From NCBI GenBank assembly GCA_963693305.1, contig OY855909.1, positions 506,001-570,000 on the forward strand: DNA of 64,000 bases. Direction: 5' to 3'. This document shows, in pieces, positions 13,741 to 28,500 of this stretch. The stretch comes from Meandrina meandrites (lineage: Eukaryota > Cnidaria > Anthozoa > Scleractinia > Meandrinidae). A program made the translations under genes and the position numbers. The notes below the pieces were generated by a model. That model searched no databases. It had not been told where the DNA came from and worked only from the letters and a program-made list of their open reading frames with translations. Within the stretch, counting starts at the first letter, position 1, and every line of letters begins with the position of its first letter.

Positions 13741-16212
13741 ATGCCCTGTGCACTATACACGGTACACTGTACCCTGTGCACTGTGTACTATACACGGTAC
13801 ACTGTACTCTGTGCACTGTGCACTATACACGGTACACTGTACTCTGTGCACTATACACGGCACACTGTACTCTGTTCACTATACACGGTACACTGTACTC
13901 TGTGCACTGTACACCATACACGGTACACAGTACTCTGTGCACTATACACGGTACACTGTACTCTGTGCGCTGTGCACTATACACGGTACACTGTACTCTG
14001 TGCACTGTGCACTGTGCATTATACACGGTACACTGTACTCCGTGCACTGTGCACTGTGCACTATACACGGTACACTGTACTCTGTGCACTGTGCACTATA
14101 CACGGTACACTGTACTCTGTGCACTGTGCACTATACACGGTACACTGTACTCTTTGCACTGTGCACTATACACGGTACACTGGACTCAGTGCACTATGCA
14201 CTATGCACGGTACACTGTACTCTGTGCACTGTGCACTATACACTGTACACTCTACTCTGTGCACTATACATGGTACACTGTACTCTGTGCACTATACACA
14301 GTACACTGTACTCTCTGCACTGTGCACTGTGCACTATACATGGTACACTGTACTCTGTGCACTGTGCACTATACACGGTATAGTAGTATATATTGTATAT
14401 ACACGGTATATATACGGTATATACACGGTATATACACTGTACTCTGTGCGCTGTGCACTATACACGGTACACTGTACTCTGTGCACTGTGCACTGTGCAC
14501 TATACACGGTACACTGTACTCTGTGCACTGTGCACTATACACGGTACACTGTACTCTGTGCACTGTGCACTATACACGGTACACTGGACTCAGTGCACTG
14601 TGCTCTATACACGGTACACTGTACTCTGTGCACTGTGCACTATATACGGTACACTGTACTCTGTGCACTATACACGGTACACTGTACTCTTAACACTATG
14701 CACGGTACACTGTACTCTGTGCACTATACACAGTACACTGTACTCTCTGCACTGTGCACTATGCATGGTACACTGTACTCTGTGCACTGTGCACTATACA
14801 CGGTACACTCTACTCTGTGCACTATACACGGTACACTGTACTCTGTGCACTATACACGGTACACTGTACCCTGTGCACTATACACGGTACACTGTACTCT
14901 GTGCACCGTGCACTATACACGGTACACTGTACTCTGTGCACTGTGCACTATACACGGTGCACTGTACTCTGTGCACTGTGCACTATACACGGTACACTGT
15001 ACTCTGTGCACTGTGCACTATACACGGTACACTTTACCCTGTGCACTGTGTACTATACACGGTACACTGTACTCTGTGCACTGTGCACTATACACTGTAC
15101 ACTCTACTCTGTGCACTATACACGGTACACTGTACTCTGTACACTATACACAGTACACTGTAGTCTCTGCACTGTGCACTGTGCACTATACATGGTACAC
15201 TGTACTCTGTGCACTGTGCACTATACACGGTATAGTAGTATATACTGTATATACACCGTATATATACGGTATATACACGGTATATATACTGTACTCTGTG
15301 CGCTGTGCACTATACACGGTACACTGTACTCTGTACACTGTGCACTGTGCACTATACACGGTACACTGTACTCTGTGCACTGTGCACTATACACGGTACA
15401 CTGTACTCTGTGCACTGTGCACGATACACGGTACACTGGACTCAGTGCACTGTGCTCTATACACGGTACACTGTACTCTGTGCACTGTGCACTATATACG
15501 GTACACTGTACTCTGTGCACTATACACGGTACACTGTACTCTTTGCACTATACACGGTACACTGTACTCTGTGCACTATACACAGTACACTGTACTCTCT
15601 GCACTGTGCACTATGCATGGTACACTGTACTCTGTGCACTGTGCACTATACACGGTACACTCTACTCTGTGCACTATACACGGTACACTGTACTCTGTGC
15701 TCTATACACGGTACACTGTACTCTGTGCACTATACACGGTACACTGTACTCTGTGCACCGTGCACTATACACGGTACACTGTACTCTGTGCACTGTGCAC
15801 TATACACGGTGCACTGTACTCTGTGCACTGTGCACTATACACGGTACACTGTACTCTTTGCACTGTGCACTATACACGGTACACTTTACCCTGTGCACTG
15901 TGTACTATACACGGTAAACTGTACTCTGTGCACTGTGCACTATACACGGTACACTGTACTCTGTGCACTATACACGGTACACTGTACTCTTAACACTATA
16001 CACGGTACACTGTACTCTGTGCACTATACACAGTACACTGTACTCTCTGCACTGTGCACTATACACGGTACACTGTACTCTGTGCACTGTGCACTATACA
16101 CGGTACACTGTACTCTGTGCACTATACACGGCACACTGTACTCTGTTCATTATACACGGTACACTGTACTCTGTTCACTGTACACCATACACGGTACACA
16201 GAACTCTGTGCA
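13741..16212 (+). repeat. Higher-order satellite unit of 2,472 bp, copy 2
   Basis: Second copy of the preceding segment. The near-perfect match weakens toward the right end, near 16.0-16.2 kb. The right boundary is approximate. Confidence 0.75.
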
Positions 16213-18838
16213 CTATACACGGTACACTGTACTCTATGCCCTGTGCACTAAACACGGTACACTGTACTCTGTGCACTGTGCACTATAAACGGTACACTGT
16301 ACACTGTGCACTGTGTACTATACACGGTGCACTTTACTCTGTGCACTGTGCACTATACACGGTACACTGTACTCTATGCCCTGTGCACTAAACACGGTAC
16401 ACTGTACTCTGTGCACTGTTCCCTATACACGGTACACTGTACTCTGTGCACTGTGCACTATACACGGTACACTGTACTCTGTGCACTGTGCACTATACAC
16501 AGTACACTGTACTCTGCACTTTACACGGTACACTGTACTCTATGCCCTGTGCACTAAACAAGGTACACTGTACTCTGTGCACTGTGCACTATACACGGTA
16601 CACTGTACTCTGTGCACTGCGCACTATACACGGTACAGTGTACTCTGTGTGATGTGCACTATACACGGTACACTGTACGCTGTGCACTGTGCACTATACA
16701 CGGTACACTGTACTCTCTGCACTGTGCAGTATACACAGTACACTGTACTCTGCACTATACACGGTACACTGTACTCTATGCCCTGTGCACTAAACACGGT
16801 ACACTGTACTCTGTGCACTGTGCACTATACACTGTACACTGTACTCTGTGCACTATACACGGCACACTGTACTCTGTTCACTATACACGGTACACTGTAC
16901 TCTGTGCACTGTACACCATACACGGTACACAGTACTCTGTGCACTATACACGGTACACTGTACTCTGTGCGCTGTGCACTATACACGGTACACTGTACTC
17001 TGTGCACTGTGCACTGTGCACTATACACGGTACACTGTACTCTGTGCACTGTGCACTGTGCACTATACACGGTACACTGTACTCTGTGCACTGTGCACTA
17101 TACACGGTACACTGTACTCTGTGTGCTGTGCACTATACACGGTACACTGTACTCTGTCCACTTTGCACTATACACGGTACACTGTACTCTGTGCACTGTG
17201 CACTATACACAGTACACTGTACTCTGCACTTTACACGGTACACTGTACTCTATGCCCTGTGCACTAAACAAGGTACACTGTACTCTGTGCACTGTGCACT
17301 ATACACGGTACACTGTACTCTGTGCACTATACACGGTACAGTGTACTCTGTGTGATGTGCACTATACACGGTACACTGTACGCTGTGCACTGTGCACTAT
17401 ACACGGTACACTGTACTCTCTGCACTGTGCACTATACACAGTACACTGTACTCTGCACTATACACGGTACACTGTACTCTATGCCCTGTGCACTAAACAC
17501 GGTACACTGTACTCTGTGCACTGTGCACTATACATGGTACACTGTACCCTGTGCACTGTGTACTATACACGGTAAACTGTACTCTGTGCACTGTGCACTA
17601 TACACGGTACACTGTACTCTGTGCACTATACACGGCACACTGTACTCTGTTCACTATACACGGTACACTGTACTCTGTGCACTGTGCACTATACACGGTA
17701 CACTGTACTCTGTGCACTGTGCACTATACACGGTACACTGTACTCTGTGCACTGTTCACTATACACGGTACACTGTACTCTGTGCACTGAGCACTATACA
17801 CGGTACACTGTACTCTGTGTGCTGTGCACTATACACGGTACACTGTACGCTGTGCACTGTGCACTATACACGGTACACTGTACTCTGTGCACTGTGCACT
17901 GTGCACTATACACAGTACACTGTACTCTGCACTATACTCGGTACACTGTACTCTATGCCCTGTGCACTAAACACGGTACACTGTACTCTGTGCACTGTGC
18001 ACTATACACGGTACACTGTACTCTGTGCACTATACACGGCACACTGTACTCTGTTCACTATACACGGTACACTGTACTCTGTGCACTGTACACCATACAC
18101 GGTACACAGTACTCTGTGCACTATACACGGTACACTGTACTCTGTGCGCTGTGCACTATACACGGTACACTGTACTCTGTGCACTGTGCACTGTGCACTA
18201 TACACGGTACACTGTACTCTGTGCACTGTGCACTGTGCACTATACACGGTACACTGTACTCTGTGAACTGTGCACTATACACGGTACACTGTACTCTGTG
18301 CACTGTGCACTATACACGGTACACTGGACTCAGTGCACTGTGCAATATGCACGGTACACTGTACTCTGTGCACTGTGCACTATACACGGTACACTCTACT
18401 CTGTGCACTATACACGGTACACTGTACTCTGTGCACTATACACGGTACACTGTACTCTCTGCACTGTGCACTGTGCACTATACACGGTACACTGTACTCT
18501 GTCCACTGTGCACTATACACGGTATAGTAGTATATACAGTATATACACGGTATATACACGGTATATACACGGCATATACACTGTACTCTGTGCGCTGTGC
18601 ACTATACAGGGTACACTGTACTCTGTGCACTGTGCACTGTACACTATACACAGTACACTGTACTCTGTGCACTTTGCACTATACACGGTACACTGTACTC
18701 TGTGCACTGTGCACTATACACGGTACACTGGACTCAGTGCACTGTGCTCTATACACGGTACACTGTACTCTGTGCACTGTGCACTATAAACGGTACACTG
18801 TACTCTGTGCACTATACACGGTACACTGTACTCTTTGC

Positions 18839-21800
18839 AGTGCACAGTGCACAGTGCACAGAGTACAGTGTACCGTGTATAGTGCACAGTGCACAGAGTA
18901 CAGTGTACCGTGTATAGTGCACAGAGTACTGTGTACCGTGTATGGTGTACAGTGCACAGAGTACAGTGTACCGTGTATAGTGAACAGAGTACAGTGTGCT
19001 GTGTATAGTGCACAGAGTACAGTGTACCGTGTATAGTGCACGGTGCACAGAGTACAGTGTACCGTGTATAGTACACAGTGCACAGGGTACAGTGTACCGT
19101 GTATAGTGCACAGTGCACAGAGTACAGTGTACCGTGAATAGTGCACAGAGTACTGTGTACCGTGTATGGTGTACAGTGCACAGAGTACAGTGTACCGTGT
19201 ATAGTGCACGGTGCACAGAGTACAGTGTACCGTGTATAGTGCACAGTGCACAGAGTACAGTGTACCGTGTTTAGTGCACAGGGCATAGAGTACAGTGTAC
19301 CGTGTATAGTGCACAGAGTACTGTGTACCGTGTATGGTGTACAGTGCACAGAGTACAGTGTACCGTGTATAGTGAACAGAGTACAGTGTCCCGTGTATAG
19401 TGCTCAGAGTACAGTGTACCGTGTATAGTGCACAGTGCACAGAGTACAGTCTACCGTGTATAGTACACAGTGCACAGGGTACAGTGTACCGTGTATAGTG
19501 CACAGTGCACAGAGTACAGTGTACCGTGTATAGTGCACAGTGCACAGAGTACAGTGCACCATGTATAGTGCACAGTGCACAGAGTACAGTGTACCGTGTA
19601 TAGTGCACGGTGCACAGAGTACAGTGTACCGTGTATAGTGCACAGAGTACAGTGTACCGTGTATAGTGCACAGAGTACAGTGTACCGTGTATAGTGCACA
19701 GAGTAGAGTGTACCGTGTATAGTGCACAGTGCACAGAGTACAGTGTACCGTGTATAGAGCACAGTGCACCGAGTCCAGTGTACCGTGTATAGTGCACAGT
19801 GCACAGAGTACAGTGTACGGTGTATAGTGCACAGTGCACAGAGTACAGTGTACCGTGTATAGTGCACAGTGCACAGTGCACAGAGTACAGTGTACCGTGT
19901 ATAGTGCACAGCGCACAGAGTACAGTGTATTTACGGTATATATACCGTGTATATACCGTGTGTATACCGTATATACTACTATACCGTGCACAGTGCACAG
20001 TGCACAGAGTACAGTGTACCGTGTATAGTGCACAGAGTACAGTGTACCGTGTATAGTGCACAGAGTAGAGTGTACCGTGTATAGTGCACAGTGCAAAGAG
20101 TACAGTGTACCGTGCATAGTGCACAGTGCACTGAGTCCAGTGTACCGTTCATAGTGCACAGTGCACAGAGTACAGTGTACCGTGTATAGTGCACAGAGTA
20201 CTGTGTACCGTGTATGGTGTACAGTGCACAGAGTACAGTGTACCGTGTATAGTGAACAGAGTACAGTCTGCCGTGTATAGTGCACAGAGTACAGTGTACC
20301 GTGTATAGTGCACGGTGCACAGAGTACAGTGTACCGTGTATAGTACACAGTGCACAGGGTACAGTGTACCGTGTATAGTGCACAGTGCACAGAGTACAGT
20401 GTACCGTGAATAGTGCACAGAGTACTGTGTACCGTGTATGGTGTACAGTGCACAGAGTACAGTGTACCGTGTATAGTGAACAGAGTACAGTGTGCCGTGT
20501 ATAGTGCACAGAGTACAGTGTACCGTGTATAGTGCAGAGTGCACAGAGTACAGTGTACCGTGTATAGTACACAGTGCACAGGGTACAGTGTACCATGTAT
20601 AGTGCACAGTGCACAGAGTACAGTGTACCGTGTTTAGTGCACAGGGCATAGAGTACAGTATACCGTGTATAGTGCACAGAGTTCTGTGTACCGTGTATGG
20701 TGTACAGTGAACAGAGTACAGTGTACCGTGTATAATGAACAGAGTACAGTGTGCCGTGTATAGTGCACAGAGTACAGTGTACCGTGTATAGTGCACAGTG
20801 CACAGAGTACAGTGTACCGTGTATAGTACACAGTGCACAGGGTAAAGTGTACCGTGTATAGTGCACAGTGCAAAGAGTACAGTGTACCGTGTATAGTGCA
20901 CAGTGCACAGAGTACAGTGCACCGTGTATAGTGCACAGTGCACAGAGTACAGTGTACCGTGTATAGTGCACGGTGCACAGAGTACAGTGTACCGTGTATA
21001 GTGCACAGAGTACAGTGTACCGTGTATAGAGCACAGAGTACAGTGTACCGTGTATAGTGCACAGAGTACAGTGTACCGTGTATAGTGCACAGAGTAGAGT
21101 GTACCGTGTATAGTGAACAGAGTACAGTGTGCCGTGTATAGTGCACAGAGTACAGTGTACCGTGTATAGTGCACAGTGCACAGTGCACAGAGTACAGTGT
21201 ACCGTGTATAGTGCACAGAGTACAGTGTACCGTGTATAGTGCACAGAGTAGAGTGTACCGTGTATAGTGCACAGTGCACAGAGTACAGCGTACCGTGTAT
21301 AGTGCACAGTGCACTGAGTCCAGTGTACCGTGTATAGTTCACAGTGCACAGAGTACAGTGTACCGTGTATAGTGCACAGTGCACAGAGTACAGTGTACCG
21401 TGTATAGTGCACAGTGCACAGTGCACAGAGTACAGTGTACCGTGTATAGTGCACAGTGCACAGTGCACAGAGTACAGTGTACCGTGTATAGTGCACAGCG
21501 CACAGAGTACAGTGTACCGTGTATAGTGCACAGAGTACTGTGTACCGTGTATGGTGTACAGTGCACAGAGTACAGTGTACCGTGTATAGTGAACAGAGTA
21601 CAGTGTGCCGTGTATAGTGCACAGAGTACAGTGTACCGTGTATAGTGCACAGTGCACAGGGTACAATGTACCGTGTATAGTGCACAGTGCACAGAGTACA
21701 TTGTACCGTGTTTAGTGCACAGGGCATAGAGTACAGTGTACCGTGTATAGTGCAGAGTACAGTGTAGTGTGTATAGTGCACAGTGCACAGAGTACAGTGT

Positions 21801-24800
21801 ACCGTGTATAGTGCACAGTGCACAGCGTACAGTGTACCGTGTATAGTGCACAGCACACAGAGTACAGTGTACCGTGTATAGTGCACAGTGCACAGAGTAC
21901 AGTGTACCGTGTATAGTGCACAGTGCACAGAGTACAGTGTACCGTGTATAGTGCACAGTGCACAGAGTACAGTGTACCGTGTATAGTGCACAGTGCACAG
22001 AGTACAGTGTACCGTGTATAGTGCACAGAGTACAGTGTACCGTGTATTAGAAAACAGTGCACATTGCACAGAGTACAGTGTACCGTGTATAGTGCACAGT
22101 GCATAGAGTACAGTGTACCGTGTATAGTGCACAGTGCACAGTGCACAGAGTACAGTGTACCGTGTATAGTGCACAGCGCACAGAGTACAGTGTACCGTGT
22201 ATAGTGCACAGAGTACTGTGTACCGTGTATGGTGTACAGTGCACAGAGTACAGTGTACCGTGTATAGTGAACAGAGTACAGTGTGCCGTGTATAGTGCAC
22301 AGAGTATAGTGTACCGTGTATAGTGTACAGTGCACAGAGTACAGTTTACCGTGTATAGTACACAGTGCACAGGGTACAGTGTACCGTGTATAGTGCACAG
22401 TGCACAGTGTACAGTATACCGTGTATAGTGCACAGAGTACTGTGTACCGTGTATGGTGTACAGTGCACAGAGCACAGTGTACCGTGTATGGTGAACAGAG
22501 TACAGTGTGCCGTGTATAGTGCACAGAGTACAGTGTACCGTGTATAGTGCACAGTGCACAGAGTACAGTGTACCGTGTATAGTACACAGTGCACAGGGTA
22601 CAGTGTACCGTGTATAGTGCACAGTGCACAGAGTACAGTGTACCGTGTTTAGTGCACAGGGCATAGAGTACAGTGTACCGTGTATAGTGCACAGAGTACT
22701 GTGTACCGGTTATGGTGTACAGTGCACAGAGTACAGTGTACCGTGTATAGTGCACAGTGCAGAGAGTACAGTGTACCGTGTATTGTGCACAGAGTACAGT
22801 GTACCATGTATGGTGCACAGTGCAAAGAGTACAGTGTACGGTGTATAGTGCACAGAGTACAGTGTACCGTGTATAGTGCACAGAGTACAGTGTACCGTGT
22901 ATAGTGCACAGAGTAGAGTGTACCGTGTATAGTGCCCAGAGTACAGTGTACCATGCATAGTGCACAGTGCAGAGAGTACAGTGTACCGTGTATAGTGCAC
23001 AGAGTACAGTGTACCGTGTATAGTGCACAGTGCACAGAGTACAGTGTACCGTGTATAGTGCACAGTGCAAAGAGTACAGTGTACCGTGTTTAGTACACAG
23101 GGCATAGAGTAGAGTGTACTGTGTATAGTGCACAGAGTACTGTGTACCATGTATGGTGTACAGTGCACAGAGTACAGTGTACCGTGTATAGTGCACAGTG
23201 CTGAGAGTACAGTGTACCGTGTATTGTGCACAGAGTACAGTGTACCGTGTATGGTGCACAGTGCACAGAGTACAGTGTACCGTGTATAGTGCACAGAGTA
23301 CAGTGTACCGTGTATAGTGCAAAGAGTACAGTGTACCGTGTATAGTGCACAGAGTAGAATGTACCGTGTATAGTGCACAGTGCACAGAGTACAGTGTACC
23401 GTGCATCGTGCACAGTGCAGAGAGTACAGTGTACCGTGTATAGTGCACAGAGTACAGTGTAGCGTGTATAGTGCAAAGAGTACAGTGTACCGTGTATAGT
23501 GCACAGAGTACAGTGTACCGTGTTTAGTGCACAGTGCACAGAGTACAGTGTACCGTGTATAGAGCACAGTGCACTGAGTCCAGTGTACCGTGTATAGTGC
23601 ACAGTGCACAGAGTACAGTGTACCGTGTATAGTGCACAGTGCACAGAGTACAGTGTACCGTGTATAGTGCACAGTGCACAGTGCAGAGAGTACAGTGTAC
23701 CGTGTATAGTGCACAGCGCACAGAGTACAGTGTATATACCGTGTAAACACCGTGTATATACCGTGTATATACCGTATATACTACTATACCGTGTATAGTG
23801 CACAGTGCACAGAGTACAGTGTACCGTGTATAGTGCACAGTGCACAGTGCACAGAGTACAGTGTACCGTGTATAGTGCACAGAGTACAGTGTACCGTGTA
23901 TAGTGCACAGAGTAGAGTGTACCGTGTATAGTGCACAGTGCACAGAGTACAGTGTACCGTGCATAGTGCACAGTGCACTGAGTCCAGTGTACCGTGTATA
24001 GTTCACAGTGCACAGAGTACAGTGTACCGTGTATAGTGCACAGTGCACAGAGTACAGTGTACCGTATATAGTGCACAGTGCACAGTGCACAGAGTACAGT
24101 GTACCATGTATAGTGCACAGTGCACAGTGCACAGAGTACAGTGTACCGTGTATAGTGCACAGCGCACAGAGTACAGTGTACCGTGTATAGTGCACAGAGT
24201 ACTGTGTACCGTGTATGGTGTACAGTGCACAGAGTACAGTGCACAGAGTACAGTGTACCGTGTATAGTGAACATAGTACAGTGTACCGTGTATAGTGCAC
24301 AGAGTACAGTAAACCGTGTTTAGTGCACAGTGCACAGAGTACAGTGTACCGTGTATAGTGCAAAGTGCACAGAGTAAAGTGTAAATTGTTTAGTGCACAG
24401 GGCATAGAGTACAGTGTACCGTGTAAAGTGCAAAGTACAGTGTACTGTGTATAGTGCACAGTGCACAGAGTACAGTGTACCGTGTATAGTGCACAGTGCA
24501 CAGCGTACAGTGTACCGTGTATAGTGCACAGCACACAGAGTACAGTGTACCGTGTATAGTGCACAGTGCACAGAGTACAGTGCACAGAGTACAGAGCACA
24601 GTGCACAGAGTACAGTGTACCGTGTATAGTGCACGGTGCACAGAGTACAGTGTACCATGTATAGTGCACAGTGCACAGAGTACAGTGTACCACGTATAGT
24701 GCACAGGGCACAGAGTACAGTGTACCGTGGATAGTGCACAGAGTACAGGGTACTGTGTATAGTGGACAGTGCACAGAGTACAGTGTACCGTGTATAGTGC

Positions 24801-25589
24801 ACAGTGCACAGTGTACCATGTATAGTGAACAGAGTACAGTGTACCGTGTATAGTACACAGTGCACAGAGTACAGTGTACCGTGTATAGTGCACAGAGTAC
24901 AATGTACCGTTTATAGTGCACAGTGCACAGAGTACAGTGTACTGTGTATAGTGCACAGAGTACAGTGTACCGTGTATTAGAAAACAGTGCACAGAGTACA
25001 GTGTACCGTGTATAGTGCACAGTGCACAGAGTACAGTGTACCGTGTATAGTGCACAGTGCACAGTGCACAGAGTACAGTGTACCGTGTATAGTGCACAGC
25101 GCACAGAGTACAGTGTACCGTGTATAGTGCACAGAGTACAGTGTACTGTGTATAGTGCACAGTGCACAGAGTACAGTGTACCGTGTATAGTGCACAGTGC
25201 ACAGCGTACAGTGTACCGTGTATAGTGCACAGCACACAGAGTACAGTGTACCGTGTATAGTGCAAAGTGCACAGAGTACAGTGTACCGTGTATAGTGCAC
25301 AGTGCACAGAGTACAGTGTACCGTGTATAGTGCACAGTGCACAAAGTACAGTGTACCGTGTATAGTGCACAGTGCACAGAGTACAGTGTACCGTGTATAG
25401 TGCACAGAGTACAGTGTACCGTGTATAGTGTACAGTGCACAGAGTACAGTGCACAGGGTACAGTGTACCGTCTATAGTGAACATAGTACAGTGTACCGTG
25501 TATAGTGCACAGTGCACAGAGTACAGTGTACCGTGTATAGTACACAGTGCACAGGGTACAGTGTACTTTGTATAGTGCACAGTGCACAC
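18839..25589 (-). repeat. 7-bp-module satellite, block 4 (reverse)
   Basis: Reverse-oriented satellite. The switch at about 18,838 lies in a run of GTGCAC modules. Reverse GTATATAC islands lie near 19,926-19,984 and 23,731-23,790. The TAGAAAACAG form of the TTTTCTA variant lies near 22,047 and 24,975. The block ends at ACACGTGT (25,586-25,593). No gene is seen. Confidence 0.93.
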
Positions 25590-28500
25590 GTGTACTCTGT
25601 GTGCTGTGCACTATACATGGTACACTGTACGCTGTGCACTGTCCACTATACACGGTACACTGTACTCTGTGCAGTGTGCACTATACACAGTACACTGTAC
25701 TCTGCACTTTACACGGTACACTGTACTCTATGCCCTGTGCACTAAACACGGTACACTGTACTCTGTGCACTGTGCACTATACACGGTACACTGTACCCTG
25801 TGCACTGTGTACTATACACGGTACACTGTACTCTGTGCACTGTGCACTATACACGGTACACTGTACTATGTTCACTATACACGGTACACTGTACCCTGTG
25901 CACTGTACTCTGTGCACTGTACACTATACACGGTACACTGTACTCTGTGCACTATACACGGTACACTGTACTCTGTGCACTGTGCACTATACACGGTACA
26001 CTGTACTCTGTGCACTGTGCACTATACACGGTACACTGTACTCTGTGCACTGTGCACTATACACGGTACACTGTACTCTGTGCACTGTGCACTATACACG
26101 GTACACGGTACTCTGTGCACTGTGCACTGTGCACTATACACGGTACACTGTACTCTGTGTGCTATGCACTATACACGGTACACTGTACTCTGTGCAGTGT
26201 GCACTTTAAACAGTACACTGTACTCTGCACTATACACGGTACACTGTACTCTATGCCCTGTGCACTAAACACGGTACACTGTACTCTGTGCACTGTGCAC
26301 ATAACACGGTACACTGTACCCTGTGCACTGTGTACTATACACGGTACACTGTACTCTGTGCACTGTGCACTATACACGGTACACTGTACTATGTTCACTA
26401 TACACGGTACACTGTACCATGTGCACTGTACTCTGTGCACTGTACACTATACACGGTACACTGAACTCTGTGCACTATACACGGTACACTGTACTCTGTG
26501 CACTGTGCACTATACACGGTACACTGTACTCTGTGCACTGTGCACTATACACGGTACACTGTACTCTGTGCACTGTGCACTATACACGGTACACTGTACT
26601 CTGTGCACTGTGCACTATACACGGTACACTGTACTCTGTGTGCTGTGGACTATACACGGTACACTGTACGCTGTGCACTGTGCACTATACACGGTACACT
26701 GTACTCTGTGCACTGTGCACTATACACAGTACACTGTACTATGCACTATACACGGCACACTGTACTCTGTTCACTATACACGGTACACTGTACTCTGTGC
26801 ACTGTACACCATACACGGTACACAGTACTCTGTGCACTATACACGGTACACTGTACTCTGTGCGCTGTGCACTATACACGGTACACTGTACTCTGTGAAC
26901 TGTGCACTGTGCACTATACACGGTACACTGTACTCTGTGCACTGTGCACTGTGCACTATACATGGTACACTGTACTCTGTGCACTGTGCACTGTGCACTA
27001 TACACGGTACACTGTACTCTGTGCACTATACATGGTACACTGTACTCTGTACTCTGTGCACTGTGCACTATACACGGTATAGTAGTTTATACGGTTTATA
27101 CACGGTATATACACGGTATATTCACGGTATATACACTGTACTCTGTGCGCTGTGCACTATACACGGTACACTGTACTCTGTGCACTGTGCACTGTGCACT
27201 ATACACGGTACACTGTACTCTGTGCACTGTGCACTATACACGGTACACTGCACTCTGTGCACTGTGCTCTATACACGGTACACTGTACTCTGTGCACTGT
27301 GCACTATACACGGTACACTGTACTCTGTGCACTATACACGGTACACTGTACTCTTTGCACTATACACGCTACACTGTACTCTGTGCACTATACACGGTAC
27401 ACTGTACTCTCTGCACTGTGCACGATGCACGGTACACTGTACTCTGTGCACTGTGCACTATACACGGTACACTCTACTCTGTTCACTATACACGGTACAC
27501 TGTACTCTTTTGCACTATACACGGTACACTGTACTCTGTGCACTATACACGGTACACTGTACTCTGTGCACTGTGCACCATACACGGTACACTGTACTCT
27601 GTGCACATTACACGGTACACTGTACTCTCTGCACTGTGCACTATATACGGTACACTGTACTCTGTGCACTGTACACCATACACGGTACACAGTACTCTGT
27701 GCACTATACACGGTACACTGTACTCTATGCCCTGTGCACTAAACACGCTACACTGTACTCTGTGCACTGTGCACTATACACGGTACACTGTACTCTGTGC
27801 ACTGTGCACTATACACGGTACACTGTACTCTGTGCACTATACACGGTACACTGTACTCTCTGCACTGTGCACTACGCACGGTACACTGTACTCTGGGCAC
27901 TATACACGGTACACTCTACTCTGTGCACTATACACGGTACACTGTACTCTGTGCACTATACACGGTACACTGTACTCTGTGCACTATACACGGTACACTG
28001 TACTCTTTGCACTGTGCACCATACACGGTACACTGTACTCTCTGCACAATACACGGTACACTGTACTCTCTGCACTGTGCACTATACACGGTACACTGTA
28101 CTCTGTGCACTGTACACCATACATGGTACACAGTCCTCTGTGCACTATACACGGTACACTGTACTCTATGCCCTGTGCACTATACACGGTACACTGTACC
28201 CTGTGCACTGTGTACTATACACAGTACACTGTACTCTGTGCACTGTGCACTATACACGGTACACTGTACTCTGTGCACTATACACGGCACACTGTACTCT
28301 GTTCACAATACACGGTACACTGTGCTCTGTGCACTGTACACCATACACGGTACACAGTACTCTGTGCACTATACACGGTATACTGTACACTGTGCACTGT
28401 GCACTATTCACGGTACACTGTACCCTGTGCACTGTGTACTATACACGGTACACTGTACTCTGTGCACTGTACACTATACACGGTACACTATACTCTGTTC

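Larger units (their letters stand above)
4691..18838 (+). repeat. 7-bp-module satellite, block 3 (forward), with higher-order repeats
   Basis: Forward satellite of 14 kb with nested higher-order structure. About 7.6-9.45 kb is repeated at about 9.45-11.29 kb with an offset of 1,845-1,852 bp. 11,269-13,740 is repeated from 13,741 with an offset of 2,472 bp. GTATATAC islands lie near 11,904, 12,756, 14,376, 15,228 and 18,517. A rare variant with TTTTCTAATA replacing part of a unit occurs near 5,203, 8,188 and 10,033. It supplies one of the few stop codons in the array. No gene is seen. Confidence 0.93.
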
